NCBI GenBank assembly: GCA_964542915.1
Contig: CAZIVP010000003.1
Coordinates: 62,001 to 126,000, forward strand
Length of the DNA: 64,000 bases
Direction of reading: 5' to 3'
DNA from: CAZIVP01 sp964542915
Lineage (GTDB): Bacteria > Calditrichota > Calditrichia > Calditrichales > Calditrichaceae
The first letter of the stretch is position 1; every line of letters starts with the position of its first letter. Position numbers and translations under genes: made by a program. Shown here one piece after another: positions 54,919 to 63,221 of this stretch. Below the pieces are notes generated by a model. It was given only the letters and a program-made list of their open reading frames with translations. It had not been told where the DNA came from and did no database searches.

Positions 54919-56262
54919 TTAAAGCCCATTTTTATTTTTTAAGGTAATTGGGGCTTCTACTTTATCTTGAATTTTTTTGACTACAAATATCATGCCAACG
55001 ATAATCCAAAAATTATTATCAAATAAATTTCCATCGTAAAATTGATAAAATATTAAGTAAGACAAAAATATTATAAATAGACTTAAATTGATTACCCCAT
55101 CTATTCCAATCATATTTTTTTTATAATTATAATAAGCAGTATAACCTATTTTATACATTAACCATAAATATAAAATAAGTCCGAATAGACCCAATTCTGC
55201 AAAAACAGTATAAAATATATTATGAGGTTCTATTACATGAATGCTTTCAAATTTGCTGAAGTAGATAGTAAAATGTTCAGCAAAACCGTCCATTCCGACA
55301 CCAAGCAAATAACTATCAAAGGCCATATATATACTTGAAAGAAATAACAAAATACGAATTCGGCTTGAATCATCTTGCATACCACTAAAAATATTTATAA
55401 AACGCTGAATAACACTCTGGAGAATCAATCTTGCTTGAGGCAATATCAGAAGTACAATGATAAACAGAAATATTGAAATTAAAATTATTTTATACTGTTT
55501 ATTCATCAATACATTTAAAATGACTATAAAAAAAATAGCAACCCAAGCACTACGTGAAAAAGTTGCCGCCACTCCTGCAAACATTATTGGAAGTACAATA
55601 AGAGGCAATAACTTATTTTTAATTTCAATATCCTTCTTAGTAACTAAAGCGGTCAAAAATGCAATTGGTATAAAAAAATGACTCGCAAATATATTTGGGT
55701 CGGCAACATTTATTGAAGCCCGGGAGTGTAATTTTCTTCCTTGGCTTAATAAGTTTATTAATATATTTTCGGGCCGAAAACCTTGTAAAATAGAAGACAC
55801 CCCTAATATAAATGATACTATAACAACGGTAATAAATAGTTTTTTTATATGTTTAAAATTATTCTGGCTGTTTATCACCAAATATAGCATTAAAGCTAAT
55901 ATTAAAAAACGAAAGGCTTCAAAAAGACCGCCGGCACGATCCGAAGAATAAATGATTGATAGAAAAATAATAGCTAAAAACAAAATTAATTCACCCTCGA
56001 TCCCCGCATAATAAATCTTTGTTTTTTTTAGAAACATCATTCTATATATAAAAACAATAAAGGCAATAATTAAAAAGACGTGGAATAAACTTATTTTGAG
56101 GCCATCTCCAAATAAAATACTACCTATATACCCCATATATGATGCAATGATTAGTAAAATTATTGTGATATAAGGTTTCTTTAATAATTTAAAAAATGAT
56201 AGTATGGCAAGAAAAAAAAGAGGAATACTTAATAATCCTATTGCAATTAACTTAATGGACAT
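54919..56262 (-). CDS. wzy: O-antigen polymerase/ligase-like protein
   Basis: A 447-residue membrane protein with about 11-12 helices and one larger periplasmic loop. ATFSRSAWVAIFFIVILNVLM (about 235-255) is the Wzy_C/WaaL-type arginine motif; the periplasmic piece GVGMDGFAEHF and HVIEPHNIFYTVFAELGLFGLILYLWLMYKI (about 345-375) carries the conserved H-N segment. Within a Wzx/Wzz/Wza cluster it is the likely repeat-unit polymerase. Ligase activity cannot be excluded. Confidence 0.82.
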   Translation of the reverse strand: MSIKLIAIGLLSIPLFFLAILSFFKLLKKPYITIILLIIASYMGYIGSILFGDGLKISLFHVFLIIAFIVFIYRMMFLKKTKIYYAGIEGELILFLAIIFLSIIYSSDRAGGLFEAFRFLILALMLYLVINSQNNFKHIKKLFITVVIVSFILGVSSILQGFRPENILINLLSQGRKLHSRASINVADPNIFASHFFIPIAFLTALVTKKDIEIKNKLLPLIVLPIMFAGVAATFSRSAWVAIFFIVILNVLMNKQYKIILISIFLFIIVLLILPQARLILQSVIQRFINIFSGMQDDSSRIRILLFLSSIYMAFDSYLLGVGMDGFAEHFTIYFSKFESIHVIEPHNIFYTVFAELGLFGLILYLWLMYKIGYTAYYNYKKNMIGIDGVINLSLFIIFLSYLIFYQFYDGNLFDNNFWIIVGMIFVVKKIQDKVEAPITLKNKNGL

Positions 56263-57466
56263 TTTTTTTCCAAAAAATTAAGTCATTAAGTATTGCATCC
56301 TTTATCTTTATTAATTTATTATAATTTTCTGAATTTTTTTCTTTAGAACTTTGTATGGTTTCTTTTAAGAAAACAATGAATAATGAAATAAAAATACTAA
56401 ACAAAAATCCAGCCAGGACAATATAAAGTCGCTTTGGGCTTGATTTATAAGTTGGAATTTGTGCATTATCAATAACTTGCAATCCTATGTCTTCATTCTC
56501 AATTTCCATTTTCAATTGTTCATATTGTGGATATAGCATTTCATAAATCTTATTCTGCACCGTTACTTCTCTATACAATTGACCATATTTTAACATCAGT
56601 TCAGGCATTTTATATAATGGGTGAAAAACTTGGTTCGACGTGATTCTTTCTGACGTTGTAATAAGCTGATTTAATTTAACCTTTAAAGCCTTGTTCTCAG
56701 ACTTAAGCTGCTGCAATTGATTATTGTTATCGCCGTAGATTTCCTTTAAAACATTAATTTTTACTTCATTTTCTGTGATTTTAGTTTTAATTTTAGCAAT
56801 TTGATCTATCATTTTAGTTAATTGTGTTTCAATTTCAAATACACCGTACTTCTCCTGAAATTCCTTTAAAGCTAATTCGGCTTTTTTCAAATCATTTAAA
56901 TTTTTTTGGAATCTTGTTTGTATACTTTGATAATTATTAATTGTCCTTTGAAAGTTTAATTTTTTATACATCGAATCTATATTATTTATATAAAAATGAA
57001 CCACTTGTTCCGCTCTTTCCGGTTTTCTATCAGTAAAGGAGAGCTCTATTGCAACAACAGGATTAAAACCGAAGCCCCCTTCACGAATTACATCAATAAT
57101 TAAATTAGATTTGAACTTCTTTAATAGAGCTTCTTTAACATCGATATTATATATATCTTGAAAATTGAACTCTTTAATAGTTTTCTCTTTTAATGTTCTA
57201 CTCTCCACTAAAACTAAAACAGCTTCTGCATCGATTTTAGGAGATTTTGGAGTCACATTCTGCATTAGGGAGCCGAACAATCCCCCCATATTCATCGTTT
57301 CGCGCGGAGGCGGAAGTACTCGAGCCGTACTTTTGTATTTTTTAGGCCAAATTAAGCTTAATATTAAGGCAAGAATCGTTATTGTAAACACGGTTGCTAC
57401 TATAAATCTACGATGTTTAGTTAAAACAGCTAATAAATCGATAAAATTAATTGCTTTTTCTGCCAT
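56252..57466 (-). CDS. wzz: Chain-length determinant (Wzz/polysaccharide co-polymerase)
   Basis: A 404-residue bitopic protein: helix 1 at about 21-41 (IVATVFTITILALILSLIW), the Wzz start KYKSTARVLPPP just after it, a long periplasmic coiled coil (about 185-285) and helix 2 near 355-377 preceded by the Pro-rich PTYKSSPKRL. There is no C-terminal tyrosine-kinase domain. It overlaps wzy by 11 bases. The composition change to high AT occurs inside this gene: the 5' 150 bases look like the flanking chromosome and the rest like the island. Confidence 0.88.
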   Translation of the reverse strand: MAEKAINFIDLLAVLTKHRRFIVATVFTITILALILSLIWPKKYKSTARVLPPPRETMNMGGLFGSLMQNVTPKSPKIDAEAVLVLVESRTLKEKTIKEFNFQDIYNIDVKEALLKKFKSNLIIDVIREGGFGFNPVVAIELSFTDRKPERAEQVVHFYINNIDSMYKKLNFQRTINNYQSIQTRFQKNLNDLKKAELALKEFQEKYGVFEIETQLTKMIDQIAKIKTKITENEVKINVLKEIYGDNNNQLQQLKSENKALKVKLNQLITTSERITSNQVFHPLYKMPELMLKYGQLYREVTVQNKIYEMLYPQYEQLKMEIENEDIGLQVIDNAQIPTYKSSPKRLYIVLAGFLFSIFISLFIVFLKETIQSSKEKNSENYNKLIKIKDAILNDLIFWKKNVH

Positions 57467-57503
57467 ATTACTCTCAATTCTCTCTATTATTTATCAATCT
57501 TCT

Positions 57504-58763
57504 TCATCTAGCGATTAAAGCCACCGTAGAAATTGCAATGGATACGATCGGCATTAAAATAGACATATAATCCTTGAACACTTCCCGCGTTCGTTTCGGA
57601 AGAATGACCGTATCTCCCTTTTTTACCACAACATCGGCGCCTTTCAATATCTCCCCCGTTTCATGGCGAATGACTGAAATTTCATCCATACCAACGGCCG
57701 TATCCAGTGCGCCGGCCTGGCCAATATAATCTCGTGCCTTGTAATTCGCCAGATAGGGATATCCGCCGGGATTCATAACTTCGCCGCGTACATATACCCG
57801 ATTATAGGTGGTTGGAATGATAATACGATCCCGGTTTTGTAAATCGTAGTCCACATACGCCGCCATATTATTTATTAAGTCAACATCATTACGCTCACCA
57901 TCCCGAAACAATATGATGCTCTCCAGGTTGGACCGTTTATTCAAAGCCTGCACACGGCGTAAAAACTCAAACAAATCCTCATCGGGTCTCAAAGAATAAA
58001 TGCCCTGGTAGCCAACATTGCCTTCAATGGTCACATAATCTTTCGTTAAATCAATCGAAGGCACATAAATGACATCGCCGCCGTTCAGGTAGGGATTCTC
58101 GTTTTTATCTCCATTGCGATAAAACCGGCTCAGATCAACCGTATCACACTGGCCATTTTCGTGCCGTATCTGGATGCGCGTCTCATCCGCCCAGTCATTT
58201 AAACCGATCGTTGCGGTATTACTGCCTTCTTCAACGCCGACCATTCCAGACGCCTCGAGAATATCGGATAAGCGGTCCGTTCGTTGTATGAAGTATGTGC
58301 CCGGCTCGTTGACTTCACCGCTCAGATATACGCGGTATTTACGTAAGGCGGTTAAATTGACCGAAATATCCGCATTCACATAATAATCCTTAACGAAGTT
58401 CACGATCTTCCTCTTGGATTTCTTCAGCGTTAATCCGCTTATTTCCAGGGGACCGATCGTTGGAATAAGAACAACGCCTTCCGGTAATACGGTAAAACTG
58501 AATTGATCCTCGAGTCCACCAAAAATATGGAGTGTAAACTGGTCGCCGGGCCCAACCACGTAATCTCTTGCTTCGAGTGTATCTTCCAACACCTGGTTCA
58601 CCACCGTTCGTGTGAACGACCGCTCCTGGTAAAAACGTTCCATTGAACGCCGGTATTGTTCGCTCTGACGATCAAATACCGACATTGACTGTTGCTGTTG
58701 TTCTTCTTGAGCAAACAACATTCCGATAAGAATAAAAACAGGTATAATCCACTTTTTCATCAT
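57504..58763 (-). CDS. wza: Polysaccharide export protein, Wza-like
   Basis: A 419-residue secreted protein with signal peptide (MMKKWIIPVFILIGMLFA, cleavage before Gln-Glu). A PES domain (YVVGPGDQFTLHIFGG, about 68-83, then ILVPTI-like strand) is followed by three SLBB-like repeats (YRVYLSGEVNEPGTYFIQ; YVTIEGNVGYQGIYSLRPDED; NRVYVRGEVMNPGGYPYL). There is a C-terminal hydrophobic helix (YMSILMPIVSIAISTVALIA), which many Wza proteins use to span the outer membrane. No lipobox cysteine is present, unlike E. coli Wza. Confidence 0.88.
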   Translation of the reverse strand: MMKKWIIPVFILIGMLFAQEEQQQQSMSVFDRQSEQYRRSMERFYQERSFTRTVVNQVLEDTLEARDYVVGPGDQFTLHIFGGLEDQFSFTVLPEGVVLIPTIGPLEISGLTLKKSKRKIVNFVKDYYVNADISVNLTALRKYRVYLSGEVNEPGTYFIQRTDRLSDILEASGMVGVEEGSNTATIGLNDWADETRIQIRHENGQCDTVDLSRFYRNGDKNENPYLNGGDVIYVPSIDLTKDYVTIEGNVGYQGIYSLRPDEDLFEFLRRVQALNKRSNLESIILFRDGERNDVDLINNMAAYVDYDLQNRDRIIIPTTYNRVYVRGEVMNPGGYPYLANYKARDYIGQAGALDTAVGMDEISVIRHETGEILKGADVVVKKGDTVILPKRTREVFKDYMSILMPIVSIAISTVALIAR

Positions 58764-58767
58764 AAGT

Positions 58768-59865
58768 TCACGCTAATTCTTTCATTATTATTTGCACAAT
58801 ACGCTCCGCGGCTTTGCCATCCCATAAATCGGGAATTTGCCCCTTTTTTGCATAACCGTCAAGTACTTTTTTCGACTCTTTGATTATCAATTGCGTATCA
58901 TTACCCACCAGTGTATTGGTACCGATTTCCGTTGTAACAGGCCGCTCTGTGTTCTCACGCATGGTAATACACGGTATACCCAGATACGTTGTCTCCTCCT
59001 GCATGCCGCCGGAATCCGTGAGAACCAGCCGGGCGCTATGCATCAAATTCATAAAATCCAGATATCCAAGCGGCTCCAGCAACATCAGGTTCTTCATTTC
59101 GGAGACTTTGCTTTGCAAATGGAAGGTATCAATCATTTTTCGGGCCCGGGGGTGGATGGGGAATACAATTTTGATCTCTTTCTCGATTTCTTCAAAGGCA
59201 TCCAGCAATTTAAGAAAGTTTTCTCTGTTATCCACATTTGAAGGTCTGTGAAGCGTCACCAGCGCGTATTCATCGGAGTCCAGCGATAATTGGTTTTTAA
59301 TGTTGGAGACCTTCGCCTTTTCCTTAAAATAGATGAGCGAATCGATCATTACATGACCCACAAAATGAACTTTCTCGTCAGCGATGCCTTCATTTTTCAA
59401 ATTCTGCAATCCGCTCTTCTCGGTTACAAATAGCATACTGGCAATCACATCGGTAACAATACGGTTGATTTCTTCCGGCATGGATCGGTCGAACGAACGT
59501 AAACCGGCTTCAACATGAGCCACTTTTATACCCAGCTTTGAAGCCACCAGGCTACAGGCCGCGGTGGAATTGACATCACCCACCACAATCACCAAATCCG
59601 GTTTTTCATTGAGCAGGACCTTCTCAAATTCAATCATGATCTTGGCCGTCTGTACGGCATGTGAAGCCGAGCCTACATGTAGATAAATATCCGGCTTGGG
59701 TAGCTGCAGGTCTTCAAAAAACAATTTCGACATGCGTTCGTCATAATGCTGGCCGGTATGCACCAAAACCGGTTTTATATCTTTATATTCGCGCATCACC
59801 CGCTGCACCGGGGCAATCTTCATAAAATTGGGGCGTGCACCTACTACATTTACAACTTTTATCAC
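58768..59865 (-). CDS. wecB: UDP-N-acetylglucosamine 2-epimerase (non-hydrolysing)
   Basis: A 365-residue GT-B-like epimerase supplying UDP-ManNAc. VVGARPNFMKIAPV (residues 6-19), HTGQHYDERMS, VVGDVNSTAACSLVAS, HVEAGLRSFDRSMPEEINR, VTLHRPSNVDN and LTDSGGMQEETTYLGIPCITMRENTERPVT are the full family signatures with catalytic His and Asp/Glu residues. The start is GTG at 59865 (AAGGAATTTGGA upstream). First gene of the polysaccharide operon. Confidence 0.95.
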   Translation of the reverse strand: MIKVVNVVGARPNFMKIAPVQRVMREYKDIKPVLVHTGQHYDERMSKLFFEDLQLPKPDIYLHVGSASHAVQTAKIMIEFEKVLLNEKPDLVIVVGDVNSTAACSLVASKLGIKVAHVEAGLRSFDRSMPEEINRIVTDVIASMLFVTEKSGLQNLKNEGIADEKVHFVGHVMIDSLIYFKEKAKVSNIKNQLSLDSDEYALVTLHRPSNVDNRENFLKLLDAFEEIEKEIKIVFPIHPRARKMIDTFHLQSKVSEMKNLMLLEPLGYLDFMNLMHSARLVLTDSGGMQEETTYLGIPCITMRENTERPVTTEIGTNTLVGNDTQLIIKESKKVLDGYAKKGQIPDLWDGKAAERIVQIIMKELA

Positions 59866-59956
59866 TCCAAATTCCTTTTATCTCTGTAATGAATAAACGG
59901 AAAGTCAACTCAATCTTCGGTAAGGCAACACAAACTTATCGCAAACTGAACGATGC

Positions 59957-60730
59957 TCAAGCTTCATCTCCGTTTTGATCTTGTTTAATTAAACGCAATA
60001 ATTTCCGTGCGGCATTTTGCTCGGCTTTTTTTTTACTCTTGCCCTTTCCCCTCGCTGTCCAACGGCGGTTTACATCCACCAAAACTTCAAATTGTTTATC
60101 GTGATCCGGACCCTCCTCTTTCACCGTGCGATAGCGCGGATAGCCCCAACCCTTGGCCTGAGCATATTCCAAGAGATCCGATTTATGATTAAAATATTTT
60201 TTAATAGCCAGAAATTCATCGCGACGGGTTAATAAAAACGTTTTAACAAAGGTTGATGCCTGGTTAAAATCGCTATCCAAATAAATGGCTCCCAAAACAG
60301 CTTCGAATAGATTAGCTAAATTGGAATGGCGTTGATTGCCTCCGGTTTTAGCCTCGCCTTTGTTCAACAATAAAAACCGTCCTAACTCCAATTCATCGAT
60401 GATTTGCGCCAATACCCGTCTTGAGACCAAAACCGAGCGCTTTTTAGAAAGAATCCCTTCATCCTCGCCCGGGAAAGCCGAAAATAGGTGCTCGGTTACA
60501 ATCAGATCCAAAACCGCATCACCCAGAAATTCCAATCGTTCGTTGGATCGATCGGAATGGTCGGAGCGGTTAACGGTTACATAAGATCGGTGCGTGAATG
60601 CCTGAACAAGGAGAGACGGATATTGGAAAGCGTATTGGATCTTCTTCTCAATCGCCGCAATATCCAACAAACTTTTTTTTCTGCCTGAAGAACGACGCCT
60701 GCCAATCCTTTGGATAAGATGTTTAATCAT
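59957..60730 (-). CDS. rnc: Ribonuclease III
   Basis: A 257-residue double-strand RNA endonuclease. The nuclease signature NERLEFLGDAVLDLIVTEHLF (about 63-83) carries the metal-binding acidic residues; the second acidic site is LANLFEAVLGAIYLD near 135. A C-terminal dsRNA-binding domain begins about 178 (KSDLLEYAQAKGWGYPRYR) and ends with RGKGKSKKKAEQNAARKLL. A basic N-terminal extension of about 20 residues precedes the domain. The gene follows fabF as in many bacteria. Confidence 0.95.
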   Translation of the reverse strand: MIKHLIQRIGRRRSSGRKKSLLDIAAIEKKIQYAFQYPSLLVQAFTHRSYVTVNRSDHSDRSNERLEFLGDAVLDLIVTEHLFSAFPGEDEGILSKKRSVLVSRRVLAQIIDELELGRFLLLNKGEAKTGGNQRHSNLANLFEAVLGAIYLDSDFNQASTFVKTFLLTRRDEFLAIKKYFNHKSDLLEYAQAKGWGYPRYRTVKEEGPDHDKQFEVLVDVNRRWTARGKGKSKKKAEQNAARKLLRLIKQDQNGDEA

Positions 60731-60784
60731 TCGTATTCGTTTAACTACCTTATAACCGGTATCATTGATCGTACCGTTAATGGT

Positions 60785-62041
60785 TTATTTCAAAGCGCCA
60801 TTTTGATAACGGGCAACGCAGATGCACACATTATGGCCGCCAAATCCAAACGAGTTACTCAAAGCCACATTCACTTGCTTTTCGATGGCCTTATTCGGCA
60901 CGTAGTTTAAATCGCAGGATTCATCTTTATGCTCGTAATTAATCGTCGGCGCAATATGCCCGTTTTGAACCGTCAACGCCGAAATAATGGTTTCCACACC
61001 GCCGGCCGCTCCCAGAAGATGACCCGTCATCGATTTGGTCGAACTTATTTGAATTTGATACGCCCGGTCTCCGAATAACGTTTTAATGGCCTCAGTCTCA
61101 TTCTTATCATTAAATTGAGTTGAGGTCCCATGGGCATTGATATAATCAATTTCTTCGATACCATAATCCGCGTCTTCCATCGCCAGACGCATTGCCCGAA
61201 TGGCGCCTTCGCCGCCCGGTGCAGGCTGCGTTACATGATAAGCGTCCGCTGTAAATCCAATACCCTTCATTTCACCATAAATTGTGGCGCCGCGGGCAAG
61301 GGCTCGCTCCAGCTCTTCCAATACTAAAATACCGGCGCCTTCGCCCATAACAAAACCGTCGCGTTCCTTGTCGAAGGGGCGACTGGCGACCGCAGGATTA
61401 TCATTGCGGACGGAAATTGCTTTCATGGCATTAAAGCCCGCCACGCCCATCGGCGTTATAGAAGCCTCGGAGCCGCCGCAAACCATCAGATCGGCGTCGC
61501 CATACTGAATTGCACGAAAGGCCGAACCAACGCTGTGTCCTGAAGTGGCGCACGCCGAAACCGTCGAATAATTCGGACCCTTTAAATTGTATTTCATTGA
61601 GATATGACCGGCGGCAATATCGCCAATCATCATCGGAATAAAATGCGGACTGACACGCCTTGGGCCGCGTTCCAGCAGCTTGCTGTGTTCGGTTTCGAAC
61701 GATAGCATTCCCCCAATACCCGATCCAACTATGACGCCGATCCGATTTCGATCCTCTTTTTCCAAATCCAGTCCGGTCGCCTGAATAGCCTCATCGGCGG
61801 CAATTATGGCGAACTGGGTATAGCGATCCAGTTTTTTTTCGTCTTTTCGATCAAAATATTGCAATGGATCGTAATTTTTTACTTCCGCAGCAAATCGGGT
61901 TGCAAAGCCACTGGCATCAAATATTGTAATGGGAGCTGCCCCGCTTTTACCGTTGAGTAGATTTTGCCAGCTTTCCGATAAATTTTTTCCGAGGGGCGTA
62001 ATCGCGCCCATTCCTGTAATAACAACTCGTCGTTTATTCAT
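60785..62041 (-). CDS. fabF: Beta-ketoacyl-ACP synthase II
   Basis: A 418-residue condensing enzyme for chain elongation. Start taken at ATG 62041 (MNKRRVVITGMGAITPLG); a TTG 6 bases upstream is less likely. The nucleophile is Cys in YSTVSACATSGHSVG (about 165), with His in NAHGTSTQFNDKNE near 305 and His in SSTKSMTGHLLGAAGG near 340. It lies downstream of a hairpin that separates it from acpP. Confidence 0.95.
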   Translation of the reverse strand: MNKRRVVITGMGAITPLGKNLSESWQNLLNGKSGAAPITIFDASGFATRFAAEVKNYDPLQYFDRKDEKKLDRYTQFAIIAADEAIQATGLDLEKEDRNRIGVIVGSGIGGMLSFETEHSKLLERGPRRVSPHFIPMMIGDIAAGHISMKYNLKGPNYSTVSACATSGHSVGSAFRAIQYGDADLMVCGGSEASITPMGVAGFNAMKAISVRNDNPAVASRPFDKERDGFVMGEGAGILVLEELERALARGATIYGEMKGIGFTADAYHVTQPAPGGEGAIRAMRLAMEDADYGIEEIDYINAHGTSTQFNDKNETEAIKTLFGDRAYQIQISSTKSMTGHLLGAAGGVETIISALTVQNGHIAPTINYEHKDESCDLNYVPNKAIEKQVNVALSNSFGFGGHNVCICVARYQNGALK

Positions 62042-62124
62042 AGGCAATTATAATTCACCTGATAATTTTAAAATCCTTAAATACCCTCTTCGTTTTCAAC
62101 GAAGACATCTTATATTAAATATAT

Positions 62125-62159
62125 GCCGGACGCCTAAATCGTGTATTTAATCGTCCGGC
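62125..62159 (-). terminator. Hairpin between acpP and fabF
   Basis: Arms GCCGGACG (62125-62132) and CGTCCGGC (62152-62159) pair perfectly and enclose a second, AT-only stem (TAAAT at 62135-62139 with ATTTA at 62145-62149). Downstream on the minus strand is AU-rich. It stands 36 bases past the acpP stop and probably works as a partial terminator or RNA processing and stability site, giving excess acpP. A second small stem (CTTCGTT/AACGAAG) is at 62088-62104. Confidence 0.6.
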
Positions 62160-62195
62160 GATCGCTTCTCTCAGAACACGCAGAAACGGCTGGTC

Positions 62196-62432
62196 CTATT
62201 CACCGATCTTTTGTTTGAGATGTTCAATTGCTTCACCAACCGTGCGCATTTTTTCGGCCTCTTCATCCGGTATTTCAATATCAAATTTATCCTCGAAGGC
62301 CATTACCAGTTCAACCGTATCCAAACTATCGGCGCCAAGGTCATCAATAAACGATGCTTCCGGTGTAACCTGAGATTCATCGACACCCAACTGATCGACG
62401 ATGATTTCTTTAACCTGTGCTTCAATATCCAT
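62196..62432 (-). CDS. acpP: Acyl carrier protein
   Basis: A 78-residue housekeeping ACP. Serine 36 in DDLGADSLDTVELVMAFE takes the phosphopantetheine arm; the acidic recognition helix is intact (FEDKFDIEIPDEEAEKM). AGGAG precedes the ATG. Genes fabD and fabG lie upstream and fabF downstream in the same operon. It carries acyl chains for fatty-acid synthesis. Confidence 0.97.
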   Translation of the reverse strand: MDIEAQVKEIIVDQLGVDESQVTPEASFIDDLGADSLDTVELVMAFEDKFDIEIPDEEAEKMRTVGEAIEHLKQKIGE

Positions 62433-62480
62433 GATTCCTCTCCTATAATGGTTCTTAGTTAATTGGATTAGTTTACAATT

Positions 62481-63221
62481 TTAAATAACCATTCCGCCGC
62501 TTACATTGATTACCGTACCGGTTATATAGTCGGCCGCAGGTGAAATTAAAAAACCGACCACCTGTGCAATGTCCTCGGGTTTGCCGGCGCGTTTTAACGG
62601 AATTTGACTGAGATATTCTTCTTTTACTTTATCCGGTAATTGTTCGGTCATTTCGGTAAGGATAAAACCGGGTGCGATCGCATTAACGTTCACATTTCTT
62701 CCGCCGAGTTCGCGCGCCATGGTTTTGGTCAGTGCAATCACACCAGCCTTCGAAGAAGCGTAATTGGCCTGGCCGGCGGTTCCAAGAAGGCCGCTCACGG
62801 AAGCGATATTTATGATTTTTCCTGTTTTCTTTTTCATCATTACTTTTGCGGCTGCCCGGGAACATAAAAACGTGCCTTTAAGATTGATATCGAGCACCAT
62901 GTCCCAATCCTTTTCCGACATACGAACGGAAAGGTTATCGCGTGTAACGCCTGCATTATTGACGAGTATATCCACTGTGCCGAACGTATCCGTCGTCGTT
63001 TTAATAAGTTCATCCACTTCCTGTGGATTGGATACATCCGTTTTCACAGCGATACTCTTCACACCATAGCCTTCGAATTCGCGAGCGGTTGCTTGCGCAT
63101 CCTCAAGCAATATATCTGAAACAACCACATCGTTATTATTCTGCGCTAAATAAAAGGCGATACTTTTACCAATACCCCGGGCCGAACCGGTCACAACAGC
63201 CACCCGTCTCGTCTGATTCAT
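62481..63221 (-). CDS. fabG: 3-oxoacyl-ACP reductase
   Basis: A 246-residue short-chain dehydrogenase. Start is the ATG at 63221, which overlaps the fabD stop as ATGA and has GAGGAG 5 bases upstream; the longer reading from 63272 is rejected. TGSARGIGKSIA is the NADPH loop; NNAGVTRDN, catalytic Ser in NIASVSGLLG, and Tyr/Lys in YASSKAGVI complete the tetrad. It reduces 3-ketoacyl-ACP in elongation. Confidence 0.96.
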   Translation of the reverse strand: MNQTRRVAVVTGSARGIGKSIAFYLAQNNNDVVVSDILLEDAQATAREFEGYGVKSIAVKTDVSNPQEVDELIKTTTDTFGTVDILVNNAGVTRDNLSVRMSEKDWDMVLDINLKGTFLCSRAAAKVMMKKKTGKIINIASVSGLLGTAGQANYASSKAGVIALTKTMARELGGRNVNVNAIAPGFILTEMTEQLPDKVKEEYLSQIPLKRAGKPEDIAQVVGFLISPAADYITGTVINVSGGMVI

